Shown: positions 6,307 through 11,398 of the stretch, piece by piece
Position numbering within the stretch: the first letter of the stretch is position 1
Layout of the letters: each line of letters starts with the position of its first letter
Assembly (NCBI GenBank): GCA_015487435.1
Contig: WFPU01000135.1
Coordinates: forward strand, 1 to 11,744
DNA from: Sulfurimonas sp.
GTDB taxonomy: Bacteria; Campylobacterota; Campylobacteria; Campylobacterales; Sulfurimonadaceae
Reading direction: 5' to 3'
Length of the DNA: 11,744 nucleotides
Notes under the pieces: generated by a model
Database searches by the model: none
What the model was told of the DNA's origin: nothing
The model's input: the letters and a program-made list of their open reading frames with translations, nothing else
Made by a program: the position numbers and the translations under genes

Positions 6307-8243
6307 TATGTACTCCTTGTATTAATTAAAATATTAAATGTCATAATTGTAAAACCTGCAAAAAATAAAATATAAAACATAAAATAAGTAGTAGAATAAA
6401 CTGGTGATAAGACATTACACACATCAATATTTAAAGGTATCGTTTTTCCCACAAATTCAACATTACTAGTATAAGGGCAAGTTGTTACAATTGCAGTCGG
6501 TAAATTATTAACAAAACCATTACTTAAAGAAGATTTTAAAGAAGTAGCTTGAGATAATATACTATCATATTGACTAGCAATGTTATCTTTAAATTTCGTA
6601 AATTCTTGTATAACTGAATCAAATGTACTTGCAGAATTTCCAGTATCAGATATAGAGCCTTTTATAGCTCGTAAGTCGTCTCTTATATCTTTTGTTTGAG
6701 TATCAATTTTTGATAGTTTTGAATTAGCACTCACCATTTCGGTATTTATAGAGGAAGTATCACTATTTATATTATGCAATGCTGTTTGCATAAGCTCATT
6801 TGTATTATGAATTTGAGAGAGTAAATCATTTGTAGTTTTTCTGTCTCCATTTGCTTTAGTCGTTTGTCGTATTAATGTGTTAAGTCTCTCTGTAATTGCT
6901 TTGCTGTCCGTTGTTGTTGTGCTTGTTAATCCCGTTGAGTCCGTTGTTGTACTTGTCGTTTGAGTCGGTGCAGTTGTTGCACTTGGTGTTTGTGTTGCTG
7001 TATTTGCTACAGTTGTGGAACTTGTCACCGTGTTTTGGTTTGTAGAAGTAAGAGAATGAGTATATGTTTGTTTTGCGGGTGTTGTTACTGAGCCGTCATT
7101 GTTAATGACTGGAGGGGGTGTAACTGTTTCTTTATATGTAAAATCTTGAATATTGTTTTGCTCGGTAAAGTCATTCGTTACGGGTGGAGTCGTTAAAGTT
7201 GTTTTTGGAATTACTACTTCATGAACTTCTCCCGTAGGTTTTGTTTGAGTTACAGTTACATTAGTAGTATCTTCTTTCACTGATGTAGTTGTACCATCAC
7301 TTTGGCTTAGTGTTGATACAGTTGCACCAGTTGCAGGGTCTACTGATTTACTTACTTTTGGACTTTCTTTTGAGAAGTCCATATTTGATAAATTTACTTT
7401 TATACCCTTTGCTGTACTCGCTAGGTTATCATTTGAAAGAGTATTTTCAATATAAGGATTATCACCTAAATAAGCAGTTCCAGTTAAACCTAATAAAGAA
7501 GTCATACTCAATGTGCCATATGTAGCAGTAAATGAAGCAACAGCAGCTGCAGCCGCAGGAGCAAGACCAGCAGTACCAACACTACCAACTATTGCAATAC
7601 CACCAGCAATGGCAGATAAAACAACTCCGCCAACTTTCATAGCTTTTACTACAAGTGTACCCGTAAGAGTATTGTAAGTCGTTCCATTGATAGGTATATT
7701 TGCAATTTTTTTACCATTTTTATCATAAGTTGCACATGATTGAATTGCTGTATCACATATTTGATAATCTCCATTTAAATACTCGTATTCTGTCACTCCA
7801 TTAGATGAACTTTGACTTTGTACTGTATTGTCTATACATGTTTTATTGTTATCGCTTAGGAATTGGGTTGCTGTACATGTGGGAAGAACAAAAGGAGCAC
7901 AAACATGAGTTACTGGGTCTATAACATTAGGAGCAACACAAGAAGAAGAAGTTACTGAATTATAACTATCAAATACTATACCACACTTATTACCATTATT
8001 ATAATAATCGTTAGCACTAGCAATTCTATAAGCATTATAACTATTACTAAAAGAAGCCCAATTTCCTATAAAAGCATTCAAATTTGCACAATGTCCAGAT
8101 AAGTTATCATGCATAGAACTTTGAATATTAAGTATCCAAGTATTATTACTTGAAATATTAGGTGGGTTAGAAGTAAAACTATATGAATAAAGAGAACTAT
8201 TTAAAATAAAAAAACTAAATAGTAAAATATATATCTTTTTCAT
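6306..8243 (-). CDS. Adsorption protein candidate (pIII-like), 645 aa
   Basis: The gene lies in the gene III position, directly before the pVI-like gene. A signal peptide (MKKIYILLFSFFILNSSLYS) precedes a Cys-rich ectodomain with eight Cys between residues 52 and 170, including a small CVAP..VCAP..CTAT..C module. Then comes an unusual Gly/Ala-rich hydrophobic block (about 200-240, VGGVVLSAIAGGIAIVG), a long Thr/Ser/Pro-rich linker (about 300-450), a predicted coiled coil (about 455-575), a Cys pair, and a C-terminal membrane anchor (about 617-640) ending in a short tail, NTRST. This is the general plan of pIII: N-terminal receptor-binding part, flexible linker, C-terminal anchor. It is larger than M13 pIII (about 400 aa). 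Receptor unknown, and no sequence family recognised. Confidence 0.75.
   Translation of the reverse strand: MKKIYILLFSFFILNSSLYSYSFTSNPPNISSNNTWILNIQSSMHDNLSGHCANLNAFIGNWASFSNSYNAYRIASANDYYNNGNKCGIVFDSYNSVTSSSCVAPNVIDPVTHVCAPFVLPTCTATQFLSDNNKTCIDNTVQSQSSSNGVTEYEYLNGDYQICDTAIQSCATYDKNGKKIANIPINGTTYNTLTGTLVVKAMKVGGVVLSAIAGGIAIVGSVGTAGLAPAAAAAVASFTATYGTLSMTSLLGLTGTAYLGDNPYIENTLSNDNLASTAKGIKVNLSNMDFSKESPKVSKSVDPATGATVSTLSQSDGTTTSVKEDTTNVTVTQTKPTGEVHEVVIPKTTLTTPPVTNDFTEQNNIQDFTYKETVTPPPVINNDGSVTTPAKQTYTHSLTSTNQNTVTSSTTVANTATQTPSATTAPTQTTSTTTDSTGLTSTTTTDSKAITERLNTLIRQTTKANGDRKTTNDLLSQIHNTNELMQTALHNINSDTSSINTEMVSANSKLSKIDTQTKDIRDDLRAIKGSISDTGNSASTFDSVIQEFTKFKDNIASQYDSILSQATSLKSSLSNGFVNNLPTAIVTTCPYTSNVEFVGKTIPLNIDVCNVLSPVYSTTYFMFYILFFAGFTIMTFNILINTRST
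6973..7001. repeat. 29-bp exact direct repeat, copy 1 (in the adsorption gene)
   Basis: This segment is identical to 8375-8403. In both genes it is read in the same frame and encodes TATQTPSATT in a Thr-rich linker. The identity ends sharply on both sides. Confidence 0.9.
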
Positions 8244-8244
8244 T

Positions 8245-8733
8245 TTAGAGCCCCATTAAAAAATATGAATATAAGAAGAAAAATATCGCACCAAAGAGTG
8301 TGCCACTTACTCCCATAAGGAAATTAAAATCGGTGTCCGTCATTCCTAGAGTGTTATTTGTGGTAACTGTAACGGTTGTTGCACTTGGTGTTTGTGTTGC
8401 TGTTGTCGCTGTTGAACATGTGCAGGTCGTAGTGTTAAGAGTGCCAGTAGAACAAGTGAGGGGGTTAGCAGTATCAAAAAGAAGAGGCTTACCGTACCAA
8501 ATGTTACTATTATTAGTACATTGTAAAGGTTGTGTAACTTGAAAAGTTTTATTATATCTACTATCAAAATATATGTCTCCTAGTTGATAAGTCAAGATAC
8601 AGTTGTTGTTATTATCGAAAAGGTACATTTCTGCATCAAGTGTGTAGTTTTCGCATTGTCCCGTTACTGTATCATATACATAAGCATGAAGAGCATTTAT
8701 TGTGAAGAGTAATATAAATAGATACTTTTTCAT
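8245..8733 (-). CDS. Secreted, membrane-anchored minor coat candidate, 162 aa
   Basis: The frame extends upstream to 8805, but the ATG at 8733 is the better start: it gives a clean signal peptide (MKKYLFILLFTINALHA) and overlaps the preceding stop as ATGA. The mature part has six Cys (27, 45, 72, 94, 104, 106), a short Thr-rich linker (about 104-127) and a C-terminal membrane helix (about 137-160). It is a small version of the 645-aa protein downstream, with the same architecture and an identical linker motif, TATQTPSATT. One base separates it from that gene. It may form part of the same tip complex. No family recognised. Confidence 0.75.
   Translation of the reverse strand: MKKYLFILLFTINALHAYVYDTVTGQCENYTLDAEMYLFDNNNNCILTYQLGDIYFDSRYNKTFQVTQPLQCTNNSNIWYGKPLLFDTANPLTCSTGTLNTTTCTCSTATTATQTPSATTVTVTTNNTLGMTDTDFNFLMGVSGTLFGAIFFFLYSYFLMGL
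8375..8403. repeat. 29-bp exact direct repeat, copy 2 (in the 162-aa gene)
   Basis: Identical to 6973-7001, about 1.4 kb away in the same orientation. Recombination between the copies would fuse the 5' part of this gene to the 3' part of the adsorption gene in frame. Confidence 0.9.
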
Positions 8734-8921
8734 AATAAAATCTTCTTTACAAATTTGAATAGTGAAATAGCAAGTAAGAGAGGGGCTTGAATTATAAAGA
8801 GCCATATAAACAAACTTGAGAAGTAATTAAATGCCGAATTTGTAGTGATGTCGATTACTGTAAATGTGTAAGCGGACGAGTTAGAAACGATTAAAATAAG
8901 TATGATAATTAGTTTAAGCAT
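8730..8921 (-). CDS. 63-aa membrane protein, minor coat candidate
   Basis: The start ATG lies inside the end of the upstream 43-aa gene (8-base overlap, ATGCTTAA), and the stop overlaps the next start as ATGA, so it is tightly coupled on both sides. The protein has an N-terminal hydrophobic segment that could be a signal peptide (MLKLIIILILIVSNSSA), a short loop (YTFTVIDITTNSAFNYFSS), and a second long hydrophobic helix (about 37-57) ending in KFVKKILL. The positive C-terminus resembles the DNA-facing end of inovirus coat proteins. It may be a pVII/pIX-type or assembly protein. No sequence family recognised. Confidence 0.7.
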   Translation of the reverse strand: MLKLIIILILIVSNSSAYTFTVIDITTNSAFNYFSSLFIWLFIIQAPLLLAISLFKFVKKILL

Positions 8922-9045
8922 TTCTAGCCTTTAAAATTTCTTTGAGTCCTAGTTCAACAGCTATTGTTGCTATGCTTGCTACTGCAATTATGCCAATGAG
9001 AGAATTTAATACTATAATGGTATGTGATGATAGAGGTAGTAACAT
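8914..9045 (-). CDS. 43-aa pVIII-like small coat protein candidate
   Basis: This short gene lies directly after the major coat gene, behind AAGGAAATTTAAT. The product is a single hydrophobic helix (about residues 10-32) with C-terminus KEILKARNA, compared with KALKGAKNA at the end of the major coat protein. Both end in a basic Lys/Arg pattern followed by NA. It has no signal peptide, like M13 pVII (33 aa) and pIX (32 aa), the end-cap proteins, so I infer an end-cap role. It could alternatively be a diverged duplicate of the major coat gene. The gene overlaps the next by 8 bases. Confidence 0.7.
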   Translation of the reverse strand: MLLPLSSHTIIVLNSLIGIIAVASIATIAVELGLKEILKARNA

Positions 9046-9068
9046 ATTAAATTTCCTTTTTTGAGTGA

Positions 9069-9090
9069 AGAGGTTAAATTAATAACCTCT
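9069..9090. other. Perfect hairpin just downstream of the major coat gene
   Basis: AGAGGTTA (9069-9076) pairs with TAACCTCT (9083-9090) around a 6-base loop, 8 bases after the coat gene stop on the minus strand. There is a TTTT on the plus side but no T run on the minus side. By position it matches the central terminator after gene VIII in M13. It may stabilise the coat mRNA or cut back transcription into the minor genes. Confidence 0.55.
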
Positions 9091-9097
9091 TTTTGCA

Positions 9098-9349
9098 TTA
9101 AGCGTTCTTAGCACCTTTAAGAGCTTTGAAACCGATTGAAGTTGCGATAACGATTGCAACAACACCTAAAACCACAGTGATAGCAGTTGAATAACTTGTC
9201 ATATCAATAGAACCAGTAAAACCAGTTGCAGTTGAATATGAAAGCGGAGTAGCAACAGCCGCTTGACTAGATACAGTTAAAACAGATGAAGCAATAGCAC
9301 CAACAGCAATTTTGTTTTGAGCTACGGCTTTTTTAAGATTTTTGAACAT
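9098..9349 (-). CDS. Major coat protein (pVIII-like)
   Basis: This 83-aa precursor has a basic N-terminus and signal peptide (cleavage likely after SQA at residue 30 or AVA at 33). The mature protein is about 50-53 aa, the same size as M13 pVIII. The mature part has a short polar N-terminal segment (TPLSYSTATGFTGSIDMTSY), one membrane helix AITVVLGVVAIVIATSIGF (about 56-74), and a basic C-terminus KALKGAKNA that would face the DNA inside the filament. Expression should be high: it has its own probable promoter at 9430-9435, a strong ribosome site (AAAGGGGA), and a hairpin directly downstream. Codon use is richer in GC than in the neighbours, as expected for a highly expressed gene. Confidence 0.9.
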   Translation of the reverse strand: MFKNLKKAVAQNKIAVGAIASSVLTVSSQAAVATPLSYSTATGFTGSIDMTSYSTAITVVLGVVAIVIATSIGFKALKGAKNA

Positions 9350-9363
9350 AATATGTCCCCTTT

Positions 9364-9399
9364 AAAAAAATTAGCAGGTCACCCTTAATGTAACTCTGC
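9364..9399 (-). terminator. Leader hairpin plus T7 before the major coat gene (terminator or attenuator)
   Basis: On the minus strand GCAG-A-GTTAC pairs with GTGAC-CTGC (one bulge, one wobble) and is followed by TAA and seven T residues, then the AAAGGGGA ribosome site. It looks like a terminator for transcripts arriving from the pilin gene. It lies downstream of the coat promoter, so it might also act as an attenuator or as an mRNA-stabilising 5' hairpin. Confidence 0.5.
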
Positions 9400-9429
9400 A
9401 TTAACCATATTAAGGATAGTTAGTGCAAA

Positions 9430-9435
9430 ATTATA
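9430..9435 (-). promoter_or_regulatory. -10 element of the probable coat gene promoter
   Basis: A consensus TATAAT on the minus strand follows a run of six T residues and has no clear -35 box. This T-rich form is usual for the main sigma factor in Campylobacterota. It is about 80 bases upstream of the coat start codon. Confidence 0.55.
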
Positions 9436-9461
9436 AAAAAAGTGACTCATGTTTATATTTG

Positions 9462-9480
9462 TTCCTATTTAAAATAGGAA
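9462..9480. repeat. 8-bp inverted repeat over the pilin stop codon
   Basis: TTCCTATT and AATAGGAA are separated by three bases and overlap the TAA of the pseudopilin gene. No T tract follows on the minus strand; weak terminator or mRNA 3' end at most. Confidence 0.45.
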
Positions 9481-9875
9481 TTATCTAAGCTTGTGTTGCC
9501 ATCTGTTGCAAATGCAAATCTTGGCGGGTTTGTACTGTTTCCATCTCTACAGTATATCTGTGCTCCTATGCTTGTAGTTACAACACTTGCATAGCTTCCG
9601 TTTGTACATGCTGATATATTTATGTCACTTGCTTCGCTAGGTACTGAGGTATAATCACTTATAGTAAGAGTTTTTATACTTCCACCTGATTGGTAAGTAG
9701 ATAAATACATAGAGGGTAAAACTGTTCTATTCATTGTTCCAACAAATGCGACTAGCTTTTGAGCTGTTGCAGATTTTTGCACACCTATAAATTTTGGGAG
9801 TGCTACTGCTGAGAGTATTCCTAATATGACAATAACGAAGATTAGTTCTATCATTGTGAAGGCATTGCGTTTCAT
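9465..9875 (-). CDS. Type IV pilin / pseudopilin-like protein inside the phage operon
   Basis: This 136-aa protein has a classic class III leader: MKRNA, then Phe6 as residue +1, Glu10 as the conserved Glu +5 (FTMIE), and a hydrophobic helix LIFVIVILGILSAVALPKFI. A prepilin peptidase should cut after Ala5; Ala at -1 instead of Gly is common in Campylobacterota pseudopilins. The C-terminal domain is short, with Cys90 and Cys109 able to form a disulfide loop. It lies between the ssDNA-binding gene and the coat gene, in the same direction, behind AAAAAGGAAAACTC. No M13 gene corresponds to it. Since many filamentous phages use type IV pili as receptors, a phage-carried pilin could alter host pili or block superinfection; this is inference. 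A filament-assembly role is the alternative. Confidence 0.85.
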   Translation of the reverse strand: MKRNAFTMIELIFVIVILGILSAVALPKFIGVQKSATAQKLVAFVGTMNRTVLPSMYLSTYQSGGSIKTLTISDYTSVPSEASDINISACTNGSYASVVTTSIGAQIYCRDGNSTNPPRFAFATDGNTSLDNSYFK

Positions 9876-10105
9876 GAGTTTTCCTTTTTCTCTTTTAGCG
9901 ATGAAGATACTGCCAGAGCTTTTTTAACCACCTTGAGCCGTAGGCTATCGCCCTTTAGCTATCATTTAAGAGCGGGCATTTAGGAAGATAAATCTTAGGC
10001 TAACTTCTCATTAAGCTTTACTTGCATAATCTGTATCACTTGTTTTATTGCTATATACTTGGGCGGAGCCATTCGGGGGATTACCCCCTTATACCCTGCG
10101 GGTGG
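9876..10105 (-). promoter_or_regulatory. 230-bp structured leader before the pseudopilin
   Basis: Read on the minus strand, two tandem hairpins come directly after the ssDNA-binding gene: ACCC-GCA-GGGT (around 10092-10102) and GGGGG-TAAT-CCCCC (around 10076-10089). Further down are AAGAT-TT-ATCTT, GCCC...GGGC, and AGCC-TAC-GGCT. A short frame (MAPPKYIAIKQ..., 25 codons) starts just after the second hairpin but is weak. The segment GGGCGATAGCCTACGGCTCA has the look of a conserved RNA and distantly recalls part of the c-di-GMP-I riboswitch, but the complete two-helix core is not there, so I do not name a class. Local GC is above the surrounding sequence. Confidence 0.45.
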
Positions 10106-10456
10106 CTATTTGCTAGTTTTAGCACCTTTTGACTCTCTTTTAAATCTTGAGTAGTCTAATGGGTTGTTTTCGAGAACGAGAACGGGCATTGAACGGTCTG
10201 GGTAGAAACTTGTGCCGTATTGAGATACTTTTGAGGTGTAAGAGAGGGCGATTACCTTGCCTATTTTATCTTTTAAATCATCATAGTACTCTTCATCTAC
10301 ACTAATAGTTTCAACAGAGACTTTTTTATATCCCTCTTCGTCTATGCCATCAAACATGACTGTTAAGTCCGTACTGTATTTGATTTTATCCGTCTTTCTA
10401 TCTGTAGTTTCGATAGGTTTAACTTCTAATAACTGTCCTATAAAATGTGTTGTCAT
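10106..10456 (-). CDS. Single-stranded DNA-binding protein candidate (pV-like)
   Basis: This 116-aa protein is rich in beta-strand pattern with a central acidic patch (SVDEEYYDDLKDKIGK) and a basic tail (SRFKRESKGAKTSK). It begins with THFIGQLLEVKPIE, like small phage ssDNA-binding or helix-destabilising proteins with an OB-type strand start, and contains the segment GKVIALSYTSKVSQYGTSFY with aromatic residues that could stack on bases. Position before the coat gene fits gene V, whose product coats new viral strands and, in M13, also represses translation of the initiator. The start follows GAGGAGTGACAAA, the leader shared with rep. Assignment rests on size, context and composition, not a diagnostic motif. 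Confidence 0.7.
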   Translation of the reverse strand: MTTHFIGQLLEVKPIETTDRKTDKIKYSTDLTVMFDGIDEEGYKKVSVETISVDEEYYDDLKDKIGKVIALSYTSKVSQYGTSFYPDRSMPVLVLENNPLDYSRFKRESKGAKTSK

Positions 10457-10469
10457 TTTGTCACTCCTC
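10454..10469 (-). promoter_or_regulatory. Early-gene translational leader of the ssDNA-binding gene
   Basis: GAGGAGTGACAAA-ATG, one base shorter in the purine part than the rep copy (AGGAAGTGACAAA-ATG). It is one of three copies in the window. Confidence 0.6.
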
Positions 10470-10509
10470 AGTGAAATTAAATTTTTAACTTAATCATTGA
10501 TATAATTAA

Positions 10510-10601
10510 GTATGTAGAACATATACAGTGAGTTTTTTTTGAAAAAAAGAGGAAAAATAACCTCTAAAACCATAGCTCACAGTGTCATATGCTCTACATA
10601 C
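10510..10601. repeat. Large forked inverted repeat (candidate origin, packaging or att structure)
   Basis: The left arm 10510-10532 starts GTATGTAGAACATAT and ends GTGAG. The right arm 10576-10601, read as reverse complement, starts GTATGTAGAGCATAT and ends GTGAG. The outer 9 bp and inner 5 bp match perfectly, with a few mismatches and gaps between. The loop carries two smaller foldable parts: T8-G-A7 (10533-10548) and AGAGG-AAAAATAA-CCTCT (10548-10565). A single strand could fold into a stem with a two-branched head, like structures in the intergenic regions of filamentous phages or the folded attP of CTX-type phages. It is non-coding, between the 97-aa gene and the ssDNA-binding gene. Confidence 0.75.
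10542..10565 (-). terminator. Terminator-like hairpin inside the forked repeat
   Basis: On the minus strand AGAGG and CCTCT form a 5-bp stem around an 8-base loop, followed by six T residues (A run at 10542-10547). It could end transcripts of the 97-aa early gene before the ssDNA-binding gene. The short AT-flanked stem makes this moderate. Confidence 0.45.
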
Positions 10602-10729
10602 CTAACTTTTTAACTTTTTACACTTCATTTTTTTACCCCCGAGAAGTGACTGACGAGGGGCATTAGCTTTTTTCGACTTCTTAGCTTTGGTCGTGAATTC
10701 AATCGTCTTACACTAAACTCAAGTACTTG
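10602..10729. other. Intergenic segment with further small hairpins
   Basis: No gene is seen. It contains a GC-rich hairpin, CCCC(C)CG paired with CG(A)GGGG at 10636-10660, and a perfect palindrome CAAGTACTTG at 10720-10729 just after the stop of the 97-aa gene. Together with the forked repeat this makes a 270-base non-coding block rich in secondary structure, the best candidate for the phage origin, but no known nick site was recognised. Confidence 0.4.
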
Positions 10730-11023
10730 TTACGTAGTCGCGATGGTTGAATATGGAGAAATTATCATGTAAATCATAGTAATCACAATGCTGTTTGGCA
10801 TCTGACTCACTAAAGTATTATCAATAGCACGAGAAATATATTCATCTTTAAGTGGTTCTTTGATATTATGGCTCTTAGAAGTGGCACTACTCTTATGAAC
10901 AGCAGATAAAGCATTTGTAGTACAATCTATATATGTTACAAAGTTATTATCTGGTGTTAAATCTTCATTGAAGAAAGGCTCTATTAAACGAGGTCTTTTT
11001 ATTTGGCTTTGATTTACTTGCAT
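10730..11023 (-). CDS. First early gene, 97 aa, unknown; probable 3' frameshift
   Basis: The ATG at 11023 is chosen over one three codons upstream because GGAAGTGACAAAA lies directly before it. The product starts MQVNQSQIKRPRLIEPFFNE and shows no family I recognise. Up to residue about 68 (DEYISRAIDN) the composition looks like a soluble protein. After that it turns into an odd Ile/Ser/Thr-rich tail (SIVITMIYMIISPYSTIATT). In another frame the same DNA reads YFSESDAKQHCDYYDLHDNF and ends at a TGA at 10719-10721, which looks more protein-like, so a one-base loss near 10814-10822 is likely. It is the first minus-strand gene from the divergent regulatory region, so an early regulatory or replication role is plausible. 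Confidence 0.6.
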   Translation of the reverse strand: MQVNQSQIKRPRLIEPFFNEDLTPDNNFVTYIDCTTNALSAVHKSSATSKSHNIKEPLKDEYISRAIDNTLVSQMPNSIVITMIYMIISPYSTIATT

Positions 11024-11038
11024 TTTTGTCACTTCCTA
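11021..11038 (-). promoter_or_regulatory. Early-gene translational leader of the 97-aa gene
   Basis: TAGGAAGTGACAAAA-ATG, the third copy of the leader seen before rep and the ssDNA-binding gene. It differs from the rep copy by one added A before the start codon. Confidence 0.6.
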
Positions 11039-11045
11039 TAAATAA

Positions 11046-11089
11046 GTAAATTTATTTTACATATATAAGAAATTGTACAATTATTTTAC
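11046..11089. promoter_or_regulatory. Two 15-bp operator-like repeats in the divergent control region
   Basis: GTAAATTTATTTTAC (11046-11060) and GTACAATTATTTTAC (11075-11089) match at 13 of 15 bases in the same orientation, 29 bases apart. The first is also an inverted repeat (GTAAA/TTTAC). A perfect palindrome, AATTGTACAATT (11071-11082), overlaps the second. The second repeat covers the -35 of the plus-strand promoter; the first covers TAAAAT on the minus strand, a possible -10 for the early gene. The helix-turn-helix protein next door is the natural candidate to bind here. Confidence 0.55.
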
Positions 11090-11113
11090 TTTAATATAAC
11101 TTAAATGTATAAT
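11085..11113 (+). promoter_or_regulatory. Promoter of the helix-turn-helix gene
   Basis: TTTACT (11085-11090), a 17-base spacer and a consensus TATAAT (11108-11113), about 26 bases before the TTG start codon. Its -35 lies in an operator-like repeat, which suggests autoregulation. Confidence 0.65.
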
Positions 11114-11139
11114 AATACACCATAAAAAAGGAAAATAAT

Positions 11140-11388
11140 TTGAAAAAAGAAGATATTGCAAAATTATTTAACATTTCAAGACAAACATTAAACAATTGGG
11201 AAAAAGACAAACCAGAACTTTATAAAATAATTGAAGAACATTTCGAGGAGAGAAAAGAAGCACCAGACCTTAACAATCCTCAATATCTAAAAAATGAAAT
11301 GATTAAAGCTATAGACAAATTACCCGAACATAAAACAAAAAAATTCTATCATTTAATGATGGCAGAACTTGCAGAAATAGGATTATAA
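11140..11388 (+). CDS. Helix-turn-helix regulator, candidate lysogeny repressor
   Basis: This 82-aa protein begins with a compact helix-turn-helix, EDIAKLFNISRQTLNNWEKD (residues 4-23), of the kind found in small phage repressors and Cro-like proteins. The rest is helical (EEHFEERKEA, KNEMIKAIDKLPEHKTKKFYHLMMAELAEIGL) and probably mediates dimerisation. The start is TTG with AAAAAGGAAAATAA just before it, so translation may be kept low. It is transcribed away from the phage operon and separated from it by about 116 bases carrying two facing promoters and repeats, the usual layout of a lysogeny switch. The next plus-strand gene starts 10 bases after its stop. Confidence 0.75.
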   Translation: MKKEDIAKLFNISRQTLNNWEKDKPELYKIIEEHFEERKEAPDLNNPQYLKNEMIKAIDKLPEHKTKKFYHLMMAELAEIGL

Positions 11389-11398
11389 GAAGAGAAAT

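Noticed and set aside
7289..7525. Plus-strand open frame inside the adsorption gene
   Set aside because: Shadow of the Thr/Ser-rich minus-strand coding sequence, with biased Leu composition and no ribosome site.
8734..8805. Longer start for the 162-aa protein at 8805
   Set aside because: It would place 24 residues before an obvious signal peptide and overlap the 63-aa gene heavily; the ATG at 8733 gives an ATGA overlap.
9896..10000. c-di-GMP-I (GEMM) riboswitch
   Set aside because: Only scattered similarity (GGGC..AGCCTACGG); the two-helix core, tetraloop and receptor are not present in order.
10016..10078. 25-codon frame MAPPKYIAIKQ... in the pilin leader
   Set aside because: Too short, the ribosome site would be inside a hairpin, and it shows no recognisable motif; noted within the leader entry only.
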